Both the position numbers and the translations under genes were made by a program. From positions 45,339,927 through 45,403,926 of the forward strand of contig CM055107.1 in NCBI GenBank assembly GCA_029204225.1: 64,000 nucleotides of DNA, in the 5' to 3' direction. The notes beneath the pieces were generated by a model. It worked only from the letters and a program-made list of their open reading frames with translations. It searched no databases and had not been told where the DNA came from. Source of the DNA: Diphasiastrum complanatum. Lineage: Eukaryota; Streptophyta; Lycopodiopsida; Lycopodiales; Lycopodiaceae. Below, piece after piece: positions 1 to 11,292 of the stretch; within the stretch, counting starts at the first letter, position 1, and every line of letters starts with the position of its first letter.

Positions 1-50
<50 letters not shown>
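1..50. repeat. (GA)25 microsatellite
   Basis: Perfect GA dinucleotide run at the window edge, so its true length is unknown. AG/CT runs occur inside the related LTR at 18556-19407, so this run is probably internal to the LTR piece that follows. Confidence 0.95.
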
Positions 51-54
<4 letters not shown>

Positions 55-536
55 AAAACCAAGAGAGTTTTATTAAAATGAGAATGGAAAATGATACAAT
101 GCAAAGGAAATGGCTCCCTCTTATAGATTTCAGAGGTGAGCCTCCTTCACTCTCATTGGCCACTTCATTGGGGCAAGGATTCTAATCCAAGCCTTTAAAA
201 TAAACACAACTTAAATCTATTGGTGCTAAGAAAGCACAAGGGCACTCACATGATTCATGTGCATTTTAAGTTGGACCCTTTTAGCTTTTTATTCGCAACT
301 TGACTTAGGACCTCTAATGTCATTTTAGAGTTTTATGCCCCTAGTCTCTTATTCCTAGGAATTACAACTTGCAACTTGTGCTGGGTTGGGCTTACACGCG
401 CAAGATGCCAGTGCCCTCACACTTATTACCCTACTTACAATGTACTGTGGCGGGGCCCACTAGGTAAGGCTTGGCCAACAATATTTTAAGTGGTGGGACC
501 CACTTGTTTATTACTATGTAGGAAATACCCACAACA
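51..536 (-). mobile_element. Athila-like Gypsy LTR fragment
   Basis: Read on the minus strand the piece starts TGTTGTGGGTATTTCC at 536 and runs left out of the window. It shares with the LTRs ending at 4814, 19407 and 41156 a block of the type GGGCTTACACGCGCAAGATGCC (here about 390-412) and a TGTTGG-type start. No polypurine tract is visible just right of 536, so I cannot say whether it is a 3' LTR or a solo piece. Family assignment rests on those shared blocks and on the tRNA-Asp primer site of the copy at 18556-19407. Confidence 0.55.
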
Positions 537-1371
537 TAATAATAATAAAAAAATTATTCGTTTCAGAATCCAGAGTCTTGGTTTGCCGTGATATATGTGG
601 GGAAGTAGAGGTAATTTTCTGCCAGAAAGCATCTGTAGCTTCAATATTGATGCGAAAGTTCTAGCTATACATATATGCATTTTCAACGTCCCCCCAGGTC
701 AATAACGAGATACTTTGTTGGGGTCAGATTACGAGATTCCTTCCTGACATGTGTCTGTCTTGTCTCAATTTTGGCATTCCCATTACCCGCATCCATTTCG
801 TTATCAGAAAGAACAACATAACCATTCATTCCAAGACGTTCCTGTTAGGTATTAGATTGCAAGATTTTCGAGATAGCTCACATCAACATTTGGAGTTTTT
901 CCAATCACACTAGCAACCTTTCAGCTTTTCCGAAGCCTTGCCCGAACCTTATGTATCCATTTAGTACCATCTAAGAATAACAGAAGCAAAGGTGATATAT
1001 CTGTCTGTAGACATAGAGTTTTTTTTTTCGCGAATGGAGAGGCGGCTATGGAATCAAATTACAAAACTAGGAGCATTAAATAATTTGTAATGAAACTGAA
1101 TTTTTTTTTCAAGCCAACATTTTCCATGTTAAGTGTATAGAAATGTTAATAGCCATTAATATTGGCTAGTTGTTTGATATGTATTTCTTTGCAAGAGTGC
1201 CTTTTGGGATTTCTTTGGGTAGTAATATTAGATTGTAATATTTGTGATTGTGCTTCGGATAAATGAATCGGTCTGTTTGAAAATTTTCTGATTTTTGTAA
1301 ATTGGAGACGAAACTAACAAGAATTTTGTATGGGTTATTGTGAGATTTGTTCAATTATAATGGATGTGTCT
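537..1371. other. Unassigned AT-rich DNA
   Basis: No gene, LTR or RNA gene recognised. Short ORFs on both strands have no family motif. A short piece near 705-720 resembles one at about 13715-13730, close to the second copy of the array sequence. Confidence 0.5.
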
Positions 1372-3990
1372 AATGAGATTTGGCCTCCACATTCTTTACG
1401 AATATGAAAAAAATGACCAAATTATATGCTTTATGCATTATTGACGATGTATTTGAGATTTGTAAAGCCATTCTGGTTTGGGTTATTTGCTTTGTTTTAT
1501 GTGTATTCTGATGCTCGGATAAAATATACTTGCACTACGTATGGTTATAAAATTATAACATTATGAAAGTGTTCTATTTCATAATTTGCGTGACTAAGTT
1601 TCTATATTAAGTGCATATTAGGTAGGTATTGTAACAATTTAATAAGAGTATTGTAATAATGCATATGTACGAAATCAAAAACATTGAACATTTCTTGATT
1701 GTCATTGCCAAGATTTTAAACATTCTCTAAATGCGTAAACTTTTGGCCATCCATCAGGTGGAAAATCCTGGTGCATGAATTATTGCATATTATTGTTGGT
1801 GGAAAATCCAACACTAGTACGTGATTTAGTTGTAGTTGTAGGTAAATTATAAACTTTAATTGAGCGCCGAACTTACACAAGAACTAACAGCAATGAATAG
1901 ACAGTAATCAGTTTTCTTTTGACGCTTTGTTGATGAGATTATGGCGTTCATATTTTTTGCAAATATGAAAAAAAAATTGAGCTCGAAATATGTTTTATTC
2001 ATGCACATCACTGTATTTAAGCTTCTTAGTTAGGTTTTTTGCTTGTGCATGTATTGTGATAGTTAGATATATTGTGGCCATGTAATGAATATGTGGGTAC
2101 TGTAACAATGCATATGTACGAAATCAACAATATCGATCGTTATTTGATTGCCATGACCAGAATTTTGTCAATCTTTTTGGCCTACAGGCTTTTGCCTATG
2201 CATTAGGTGGAAAACCCTCGTGCTTGAAATATTACATACTATTGTTGGTGGAAAATCCAACACTAATACATGATTGTTGTAGATAGATAGTAAACTTTAA
2301 ATGAGCTTAGAACTTACATATTCCACAACAAATATTCTGTAATTAGGTACTTTGGGCATACTATTGATGAGATTATGGTGTTTTGATTATTTCTTTACTG
2401 CGATTGCCAAGACCTTGTCAATGTTTTTAAAGTAAAGCTTTTGGCCATGCATCAAGTAGAAACTCATCGTGCACGTAATATTGTACTGTTGGTAGAAAAC
2501 TTCACACTATCACGTATTATAATTGCAGTTACGTTAATAAGGTTTAGGGTGTGGGTGTGCGTGTGTGCGTGTGCATGTGCCTATAGGTATGGTGCCAATC
2601 GTTTACGTGTGCGTGTGTGTGTAAGTATGATGCCATTTGTTTATGTTCGATGCTTGTTATTCATGCTACCGTAATCCATAGTATATTGATTTATGTTTCA
2701 TGCTTACTAGTTCATGCTACGCTAATTTGTAGAGTCTTAATTGTACGTTAATTTATAGGAACTTAATTTATGTTTTGGCATCCATTAGGTGGAAAATCCT
2801 GGTGCATGAAATATTACGTACTGATGTTGGTGGAAGACCCGACACTATTACATAATAGAATTGCAATTGTAGGTGAATGTTAAACTATAACTGAGCTCAG
2901 GACTTATATGATTAACACTAATAAACACTTCGTAATTAGTTTATAATGAATGTACTGTTAATAAGATTATGGTGTTTGCATTCTTTACTAATATGAAAAA
3001 AAACGAGCACGTTATATGATTTATCCATGAGTGTCAATGTATTTGAGCTTTTTAAAGCCATTTTCTTTTTAAGTCATTTGCTTTTACATGTACTGGTAGT
3101 TAGGTGCAACAAAGTGAAACCACTTACATTTGTCAAAAAAAAAAAACTATCTTGTATGTATCTATTTCATAATATTACTGTATTATTGTGTGCCTAGGTT
3201 TTTGTCTTGGGTTTATAGTAGATGGGTTTTTTTTAAACCAGTTGCAAACAAGTAATAGTGTTTGTTGCTAGGTTCAGTTAAAGCTAAAGTACATATATAT
3301 TGTCTCATTGCGCTACTTAGATAGGTTGAATATTGGGATATCTTTTGCATGTCATCATGTGTATGGACATTTCCAAAAGCCATTTCAAGGGCAGAGGCTT
3401 GCAATTCATCACCGTCATTAATTCAAACAAAAAAAAGATATAGTAAATTAACAGTCGAAGATTATAGTCCATTTTGAGCATTCACAAAGCGAGGAGTTAC
3501 AATTACTAAAGTGATGGATGGGTGGAAATTGTAACAATGCATATGTAAAAAACTAGTAACATTGACCATTTCTTAATTAACATGACCAAGATCTTGTCAA
3601 AGTTTTTAATGCCTAGATTTTGGGTCATGCAATAGGTGGAAAAGCTTGGTGCACAAAAAATTGTGTATTCTTTTTAGAGAAAAATCCAATACGAATGTGG
3701 TTTGTTTGCAACAAGCAACATATTTTGAAATTCAATTGAGCTCGAAACTTAGTACTAGTAAATAATTTGTAATTATAGTGCCATTGTTTTGTTGCAAATC
3801 AATCTATCTTGTACTTGAAGTGGTAAATCATAGGAGCTGATTAGCTAGGCAATAATACCTGAACAGGTTTTATGTATTTGTGTTGTTAGAAAATGCATTG
3901 CCTTCACTTAATACCATAAAGTTGGGGTCATGTATATGGTGGTACACATCTTGTATATGGTTGAAAAATCAATACTAACACGTGATTTGC
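1372..3990 (+). repeat. Degenerate tandem array, irregular units of about 240-850 bp
   Basis: The same ordered blocks recur. Block 1 is GATGAGATTATGG followed by an A-rich tract and GAGCACGTTATATG (starts near 1372, 1930, 2365 and 2960). Block 2 is GTAACAATGCATATGTACG (near 1655, 2105, 3533). Block 3 is ATTGCCAAGATCTTGTCAATG-like (near 1705, 2150, 2405, 3585). Block 4 is AGGTGGAAAATCCTGG-like (near 1757, 2204, 2448, 2783 and 3630, with a weak copy near 3930). Spacing between block 4 copies varies (447, 244, 335, 847, 300), so units have lost different parts. No ORF is conserved across units. A further copy lies at 13740-14590. Confidence 0.75.
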
Positions 3991-4011
3991 TTGCAACGGT
4001 GTAGGGTCGAA

Positions 4012-4074
4012 GATCTCGTGTAGTATAGCCCTCCCGCCTGTCAACAAGGGTTAGATCACTGGATAGGTACCTAA
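4012..4074 (+). other. tRNA-Asp-like sequence next to an LTR
   Basis: Contains TGTAGTATAG, CCCGCCTGTCA and GGGTTAGATC in the order of plant tRNA-Asp(GUC), with parts of the D and anticodon arms missing and a degenerate 3' end. It sits directly left of the inner (U5) end of a minus-strand LTR, where a tRNA-Asp primer site belongs, in sense orientation. It looks like a retained copy of the primer, not a working tRNA gene. A second, fuller example is at 47875-47962. Confidence 0.45.
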
Positions 4075-4814
4075 CTATACATAGATGCTAATTTTAGTTA
4101 GTTTCCTACTTCCTCCCTAACGCTATTCACCACTAACACTACTCTCCCTTAACTCTACTCCTCTACTCTAATATTCATCATGATTTGGGTGAAGGAAAGG
4201 GATAGAAAAGAAGAGGAAGAGAGAAGAGAAGAGAGAAAGAGAGAGAGATGAGATGGAGGTTAGCTCAAATGCTCAATGTCATGGCTTATGGAAAAACCTT
4301 AACTAGCATAACCAAAAAGCATGGGAAATGAAAATAACAAGCAATCACAACAATAGCATAAGCAAGATTGATTAGCAAATGAGGATGCTTGAGCTCTCAA
4401 AATGGTAGAGTCTCCTCCTCTCTATTAAGCATGAAAATAGTGTACAAATGGTGCCTTTTTATAAAATGGGGAAGGCCCTTGCCCCTTAATCCTATCGGCT
4501 AATATTCACATTGATCCTATCCATTCATCTTGGACCCAACTTGATCCAAGGGTCCACAAAAAGTACATTGGAAATCACAAGATTCATGTGAGTCCAAAAT
4601 TGGACCCAACTCTAAAAAGTAAACTCTAAGTTTATAATTGACTTTGGGCCTCAAGTTTTATTTTAATTACAAAGGGCCCAAGTCTATTATTTTATTTACA
4701 ACTTCACTTGTGTGCTCATTGGGTCATGGGCTTATACACGCAGGATGCCATGCCCTCGCAACACATTTTATTGGATGATTTTATTTATTTACACTGTTGG
4801 GAATACCCCCAACA
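4075..4814 (-). mobile_element. Athila-like Gypsy LTR
   Basis: Minus-strand start TGTTGGGGGTATTCCC at 4814. It shares the GGGCTTATACACGCAGGATGCC-type block (about 4730-4751) with the other Athila-like LTRs of the window. A purine-rich AG stretch (about 4205-4250) lies where others have (AG)n. The tRNA-Asp-like sequence abuts its left end, which would make it a 5' LTR with its internal part to the left; the array at 1372-3990 occupies that place and no gag or pol is seen. Confidence 0.5.
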
Positions 4815-4956
4815 GGACCCATGACCTGAAGTAGTGCCGGTCACTCAGCACTCTGTCGGTTTAGTATAGCGTTTTCTTCGCCTACCTTTGTTGGATCAGG
4901 TAGGTGGTGACGTCTTTCCATGAAGTTGAGTATAAACCCATTCCGAATATGTCAAA

Positions 4957-5650
4957 TGTGAAAGTACTATACTTTAGGACCATAAATGGATCTACAAAAT
5001 ATCCACAAGAGTGATTGGATGATTGCTTAACAATCTATCAAAAAACTAGACACAAAAAAGTTGATCTAGATTGGCAATTTGACAAACAACAAGCATTAAC
5101 AATCAAAAGACTTGATCAACATTGAAATTCGAGCCCACATGTGTGTACTACAGGCTGTAGTACGGCCTTCAACCTGAGAAACAAGTAGAAATTGATTTGG
5201 GTTCATTTGGATCACAAAAACTCAATGTACATAGTGAACTAGCTTGAGATTGCCAATGAGCTCCAAAATTTTTCTATCTTCTCACTATAGAGAGAGGGAA
5301 TACATAGCAAATTCGACTTCCTTTTAGGTGGATTTCCAGCATGTAATAAGGAAGTTAACTCACTCTCCTTGACCTAAAATGAAACCCTAGCCTAGATCCT
5401 AGAGTTATGCTTGGTAGGTAGCTAGTTGGTCAAATTTTCACCTTAAACTTAGGTGTAGGTCCTATAAAGTAGGGATGACCACCAATTAGACATGACCAAC
5501 TCTCTTGACTTGACCTAACCTACATTAGGAGTGGGTTGCCACGTGGCATCTTGGCCTTACATGTGTGGAACCCAATTATACACAATATTTACAATGTTCT
5601 ACATGGTCTTTGATCAAGCTAGATTTGCCAATTTTTGGCAATTCTTCACA
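4957..5650 (-). mobile_element. Solo LTR of the Copia family at 7878-11292
   Basis: Reverse-complement match to the 3' LTR at 10590-11292 over the full 694 bp, ends TG...CA (minus start TGTGAAGAATTGCC at 5650). Flanks are TCAAA (4952-4956) and CCAAA (5651-5655), a 4-of-5 target duplication. No internal domain, primer site or polypurine tract adjoins it, so a solo LTR is the simplest reading. It lies against the truncated 5' side of the Helitron remnant and supplies about 40 open codons in frame with the helicase ORF. Confidence 0.75.
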
Positions 5651-6412
5651 CCAAATATTCCTTACCTGTGCCATACTAATAAAGAAATGGAAACACATAA
5701 TGAACAAGCTTTTAAGCAAGCAGAGGGCACTAGTTTTTACCTACACGTAAAGGACACATGCTCTTGCACATGTAGCAAATCAATATCCATTCCTGAAAAA
5801 CCAAGAAACACTGTTGGTTTATGGAAAACTATAGTTGTCAAAACAGGCATGCTTGTTGAAATATGCAGTTCAAACATCCATATTGAAGATGGTCTTGTAA
5901 ATGGTGCTGATGGTCTATTTCAAACAAAAAAGACCACAATGGCAACTGATATTATTTGGATTCAATTTCTCAATTCACGCATTGGCCAGAAAACACGACT
6001 TGCCCATAGTCACTTCCATACAATGAAACATATACCAGAAACATGGACACCAAATTACAAAGTTAGTAAAGAATTCCAAATAGGATCCTCATTTTTAGAT
6101 ACTATTACACGAAACCAGTTTCCTATACAACTTGTTGTTGCTCGTACTATACATCGTGCACAAGGTCTAACGATGGAACATGTAATTTTCAATCCTACCG
6201 GAACCAACAAACATGGCTTGACATATACAGCTCTATCTAGAATACGAAATATTAAAAATTTATATTTAACCACCCCGCTCCATAATCAACATTTGAAAGT
6301 CGACCCATGTATTAGAAAAGAAATGCACCGCCTTCGCAATCATGCAAATTGGCGCATTCAAATTCCTATCATGGAGCATTTCATACTACACACCTTGTTA
6401 TTCAATCTTTAA
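5651..6412 (+). pseudogene. Helitron helicase, C-terminal part (Helentron-type RepHel)
   Basis: Open frame (the ORF begins at 5531 inside the solo LTR) with late Pif1/SF1B helicase motifs: PYLCHTNKEMETHN near the start, ARTIHRAQGLT (motif V) at about 6140-6175 and HGLTYTALSRIRN (motif VI) at about 6212-6250. In a Helitron this helicase is the C-terminal half of the Rep-helicase protein that drives rolling-circle transposition. Rep and the Walker motifs are missing on the left. The HRAQGLT and HGLTYTALSR forms resemble Helentron/Helitron2 proteins more than the usual plant Helitron forms; that comparison is from family knowledge. One TAA (6410-6412) separates it from the endonuclease in the same frame. 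The minus-strand copy at 38193-40332 is homologous. Confidence 0.8.
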
Positions 6413-7024
6413 ACATTGTCTCATTGCAAAAACATGAATATTTTAGCGGATTACAGTTTGATGAGCTCAAATATCTTGTGTTTCCAAGAAACAAAAAACC
6501 ACAACCAAGCATCATACTTGATTAGGAATTTCCATGCCATACAAAATTACTGCTTCTCTGGCACAACCATATACTATCACCGTACCCAACAATTGCATTG
6601 TTATGACATACACAATACAGATGTCGCAGAAATTATCAAAGCTTATTTCAATGTGAACAGACCATATAGTATGATTGTGCTAGTAGTGTATCGAAAACCG
6701 AATTCAAATCTGATGAGTTTCTTGAATACAATAGAGGATATAATACAAAATGCATCCACAGACATACCAACACCAACGACCATTCTTGGAGACTTCAATA
6801 TCAATGTGCTTGCTTCCAACAACCATGCCAACCATCTTACGACATTCATGCAAAACCATGGTTTTCAACAAACTATCACTACACCAACAACATTGTATGG
6901 AAGCCAATTAGATCATATATGGACAAATGCACACAACTCAAAAAACGTTTACGGAGTCACACACTGTTACTGGAGTGACCACTCACCAATTTATTACCTA
7001 TATAGTGACCCAAATATCATGTAA
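6413..7024 (+). pseudogene. Helitron-fused EEP endonuclease domain
   Basis: Same frame as the helicase, separated by one stop. Motifs of the exonuclease-endonuclease-phosphatase (AP-endonuclease-like) family appear in order: ILCFQETK (metal-binding Glu), ILGDFNIN (GDFN motif, about 6783-6806), SQLDHIWTN, and WSDHSPIYY (SDH motif, about 6973-7000). About 200 residues, which fits one domain. In Helentrons this nuclease is fused to the C-terminus of Rep-helicase. It matches the domain at 37680-38192 residue by residue around all four motifs. Apart from the TAA at 6410 the domain is uninterrupted. A free-standing LINE endonuclease is unlikely because the fusion order occurs twice. Confidence 0.8.
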
Positions 7025-7299
7025 ATCTCCTTCACCGAGTTCCTATTGCTGGAAGTGGTGTTGGTTCTCATGGAGCTCAACATAAAGAGCAACATTAATG
7101 TCATCGCATTCTTGGACAAGATCTAAACAACCCTCTAACTGCCCTGCCTTGTGACTTGCATCAAACAATAACTTTTAAACCACCTTCTAACATTTACATT
7201 TCCCACATGCAATTTTTTGTATAGAGATGCCTTTCCCCATCTTTTGTGTCACATTTACATTTACTCTGACACATGTAAAATAAAATAAAATACCAACCT

Positions 7300-7335
7300 A
7301 AGGCAGGGCCAAGTGGCTTGCCACACGCCCTTGTT
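7300..7335 (+). other. Putative Helitron 3' terminal block with hairpin
   Basis: GTGGC-TT-GCCAC (7313-7324) is a perfect 5-bp stem, preceded by AAGGCAGGGCCAAG and followed by a T-rich tract. The same string, minus one hairpin arm, ends the other Helitron at 37514-37483 (minus strand), also 200-300 bp after the endonuclease stop. That makes it the likely 3' terminus. There is no CTRR end as in typical plant Helitrons. Confidence 0.55.
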
Positions 7336-7877
7336 TTCTGATGTTGTTATGTTGATCTAGAAATAAATTGGTTGTTGTGTCTTGTTTCTTTGTCATGTTT
7401 TACTCTTCGAAGTTGTCGTTCTTGTAATCCTTATCTGAAAATTTCCATTGTTAGCCATACTGTTCAAAATGCATGTTATATTGTGCTGCGTTTGCATATT
7501 CGTTTATCTTCAGAATTCACGAATATGGTGGTTGTGATTGCTAATTCTTTGTTTCATAAATTCAAAAGTCTCGTGATTCATACTGTTGACTCTTCTTATT
7601 AGACTATATTTGTTGTTCTTCCTAGTATTTTTCAATGTTCCATACAGCGACTTTGTTTTGTCAATTTGCAGTCACATGCTTTAGTACATAAACTAAATAA
7701 AGAAAAAAAGAAGGCATTTCACTAACAAGATTGAGTGCCATTGATTAGATTTAACATAGGGTCATGAAATCTAATTAATCTGGGCTGAAATCAACTTGTT
7801 TTATAGGTCTTGAAAGTACATCAAAAAGTGTGAGTGAGATTAAGTCATGTTTTTGTCCAAAAATAGCCAAAATTGAC
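7336..7877. other. Unassigned DNA, possibly Copia leader
   Basis: A 76-codon open frame (7372-7602) has no recognisable motif. The expected 5' LTR and TGGTATCAGAGC primer site of the Copia element to the right were not found here. Confidence 0.4.
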
Positions 7878-8215
7878 AAGATTTGATTGTAAGTAGATTT
7901 CACATCATCTTATCTTCATTCCAACTTTGTGAGGGAGTGCTAGAACTAAGATTATAAGTCCATTTGTTGGATTAGAAATCTAATTTGAGTGAAACACTAC
8001 AAGAGAGAGACCTCAGTGAGTTTCTAGAGACAATCAAATCCATTTCTTGGCAAGATTTGTTTGAAAGTAGTTTTCACTTCATCTTATCTTCATTCCAGCT
8101 TTGTGAGGGAGTGATAGAACAATGATTATAAGTCCATTTGTTGGATTAGAATGAGTGAAACACTACAAGTGTGAGACCTTTGTGAGTTTCAAGTCAATCA
8201 AATCTATTTCTTGTT
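7878..8215 (+). repeat. Two-copy tandem duplication in the Copia leader
   Basis: 7878-8049 and 8052-8215 are diverged direct repeats, sharing for example TTCATCTTATCTTCATTCCA, TTTGTGAGGGAGTG and AAGTCCATTTGTTGGATTAG. The second copy has a small internal deletion. The gag start follows at 8235. Confidence 0.85.
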
Positions 8216-8234
8216 TGTAGAAGTCACTAGTAAG

Positions 8235-10378
8235 ATGGGATCTGCTAGAGCATACCTTCTAGAAGCTAGTGAGAGATTGAATTCTACAAATTATGCTATT
8301 TGGAAGGTTAGGATGGAGTCACTCTTGGTGCTCCAAGACCTTTATGAGTTCTTGATTGAAGATGAAGATGAATCTCCTGGTGCACAGGAGTTAGCTAGAT
8401 ACAAGAAGAGATCTAGGCTTGCACTTCATTGTGTGAAGATGAATGTGAGCAATGATTTGTTGAGAGAAGTATCAGCTTGTACTAGTGCTAAAGAGGCTTG
8501 GGAGTCTTTAAAATCAATCTATGAGTCTAGCAACACTTCTAGAGTTCTTATGCTTAGAAATCAAATTTTGCAAAGCATGAGGAGTGCACAGGATTATGTA
8601 CTCAAAATCAAGTCTCTAAACAGGGAGTTGGCTTCCATTGGAGAGAAGATTCATGATGGAGAGCTTGTACAAATTGTCCTTAATGGTCTAGGAGATGACT
8701 TTGCAAATTTGGTCCAAAGTTTTGCCATCCAAGACACTTTGCCAACTATAGAAAAACTTCACAGTGTATTAGTGGCTGAAGAGTGTAGGATGCTCCATGC
8801 AAAATCTAGGATGACTTCCTTGTCTTTGCAGGATGGTGATGAGAAAGCCAATTTATCATTCAAGGGCAAAAAGAAGACCAATGGAAAGAAGAAGCATCCA
8901 AAGGAGGCCAAAGAAGAGGATGATGCATGAAGCTCAAAGGACAAGTCAAAGAAGAAATGCTTCTTTTGTGGAAAGAAGGGGCATTATGCATCTGAATGCT
9001 ACAAGATGCTAAGAGCACAAGTGGAGGAGGACAAACAAGGAAACCTTGCAAAGGAGGAGGAGGAGGATGAAGTAGATTTATTCTTGATGGCATCTACATC
9101 CTCACCAACAAGCAATGGCAATTCAAGAGACAATTGGTGGATCGACAGTGGGCTAGCTCCCACATGTCTTGTGAAAAGGACTTTTTCTCAACCTTACACT
9201 CTTTCAATGCTGCTAAAAAGTTTGTCTTTACTGCAAATGATGAAGAGTGTAGGATAGATGGTGTTGGTACCATCTCTTTGTGTCTAGAATCCTCAAAATG
9301 CATGGATCTAGAAAATGTCCTTTATGTACCATCAATCACCAAGAATATGCTTAGTGTTGGTCTACTCTTAGAAAGTGGTTTGGATGTCCACTTTAAGCAT
9401 GGTGTTTGCTTCATCTTGAAGAATGATGTTTGCATTGCAAAGAGATTTAAACATGGAAGATTGTTTAAGTTGGAAGCTAGTGTTGCTTTTGAAAAAATGA
9501 GCTTGGCAAAGGAGGAGATCACTCAAGAGGAGATCTTGGAAAAGTGTGATCTTGCTTGCATTAAGGAGGAGCATCAAAAGGAAGAAGGTCTTGAGGATCA
9601 GCCTCAAAGCATGAGAGTTCCAAGGGAGTCCTCAATGACAATGGTCAAGTTATCACATTGCATGCAAATTGTCCATTCAAGTGTGCATCTTGCAAGGGTG
9701 GTGAGCATTGGAGAGTCTACTATCTTTAAATACTTTCTGGAAAGTAGTAGTAGACATGAGGTGACTTGTTTCTTACCTTTAAGATTCATGGTGTTTATTA
9801 TTTTGTATGACAAGACAATGAAATGGGATGTTTTGAAATCTACATTTGATGTTGATAAAGCAATTTCATTGGATAACTATTTTTGTAATAGTTTGAATAG
9901 AGTCATAAAAGATGAAACATCATTTGCTTTGGAAATCTTTGTGTCCACATGCTTTTTGCATGATCATTCCAATTTAAGGACCAAAGATTATCATATTTCA
10001 ATGATAGAAATAATGGTAGTGTTTTGCTCTTCAAGTCGAGATTGTAGAATCTACTTGGTTTCAACCAAAGAATTTGTCAATGGTAGAAATGTAATCTTTC
10101 GAGAGTGGAAGATTTGTAAACTTGAAGAAGCGCCTTTGGATCAACACCTTATTCAATTCATTGATGTTTTGGGGTCAATTCAAGCGGAGGATCAAGCTCA
10201 AGGCCCGAGGACTCCAAGAAGAATCTTGAGTATCAAGATGGAGCCATCAAGGCTCAATCATATGGATCAAGCAAGGCAAGTTGTCTTTGGCAACATTATT
10301 TATGCACTTAATGTTTTAATTGATGTATCTTCAAGTGCACAAAATGCCTTGGAATTCATGGCTTGGAATGATGTATAG
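8235..10378 (+). pseudogene. Copia gag-protease ORF lacking integrase and reverse transcriptase
   Basis: Starts at ATG 8235 (MGSARAYLLEASERL), as in the related intact element at 21222. It holds a gag domain, one in-frame TGA at 8928, a good zinc knuckle CFFCGKKGHYASEC (about 8959-9000) and the protease site WWIDSG near 9140. A one-base loss near 9157 shifts frame, then HMSCEKDFF and the pre-integrase segment LYVPSITKNMLSVG follow. From about 9500 to 10020 the sequence is not integrase but stays open. The frame then rejoins recognisable linker sequence (RNVIFREWK, TPRR, RLNHMDQARQV) and ends at MAWNDV, just where reverse transcriptase would begin. The polypurine tract and 3' LTR follow. This is a non-autonomous Copia derivative, with only two lesions in an otherwise open 2.1-kb frame. 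Confidence 0.85.
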
Positions 10379-10589
10379 TTTTTGAAGTGTGCTACATGTA
10401 TATAGACACATTTGTGGAACATCTTGTAAGGGATCCTTTAAGAGGTGGTGAAAGATCCTTCATGGACATCATTCTCTATTGGAGTCTCAAAAGTTCCTTG
10501 TTTGTAGCTGGATTTTCTAGACACTTCTAAAAGCATTCATTCATCTAGCAAGAGAGTTGTAGATAGATCAAGCTAAATTTGAGGAGGAG

Positions 10590-11292
10590 TGTGAAGAATT
10601 GCCAAAAATTGGCAAATCTAGCTTGATCAAAAATCATGTAGTATAATGTAAATTTTGTACATAAGTGGATTCCACACATGTGAGGCCAAGATGCCACGTG
10701 GAAACCCACTCCTAATGTAGGTTAGGTCAAGTCCATAGGGTTGGTCATGTCATGTTGGTAGTGATTCCTAGTTTATAGGACCTAAATCCTAGATTTAAGG
10801 TGAAAATCTGACCAACTAGCTATCTACCAAGCATGACTCTAGGAAATAGACTAGGGTTTCATTTTAGGTCAAGGAGAGTGAGTTAACTTCCTTATTACAT
10901 GCTGGAAATCCACCTAACTTCAAGAAGAAAGTCGAATTTGCTATGTATTCCCTCTCTCCATAGTGAGAAGATAGAAAATTTTTGGAGCTCATTGGCAATC
11001 TCAAGCTAGTTCACTATGTACATTGAGTTTTTGTGATCCAAATGAACCCAAATCAATTTCTACTTGTTTCTCAAGTTGAAGGCCGTACTACAGCTTTTAG
11101 TACACACGTGTGGGCTTGGATTTCAATGTTGATCAATGCTTTTGATTGTTAATGCTTGTTGTTTGTCAAATTGCCAATCTAGATCAACTTTTTTTATGAC
11201 TAGTTTTTTGATAGATTGTTAAGCAAGCATCCAATCACTCTTGTGGATCTTTTGTAGATCCATTTATGGTCCTAAAGTACAATCATTTCACA
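10590..11292 (+). mobile_element. 3' LTR of the non-autonomous Copia element
   Basis: 703 bp, TG...CA (TGTGAAGAATTGCC to TTTCACA), directly after the polypurine tract TTGAGGAGGAG (10579-10589). Same family as the solo LTR at 4957-5650. The first bases match the start of the LTRs at 20696, 25225 and 58113 (TGTGAAGA). It ends inside the minus-strand Copia fragment at 11293, so it probably inserted there. Confidence 0.9.

Noticed and set aside
1-50. Terminal simple repeat as a telomere
   Set aside because: GA dinucleotide, not the plant TTTAGGG repeat.
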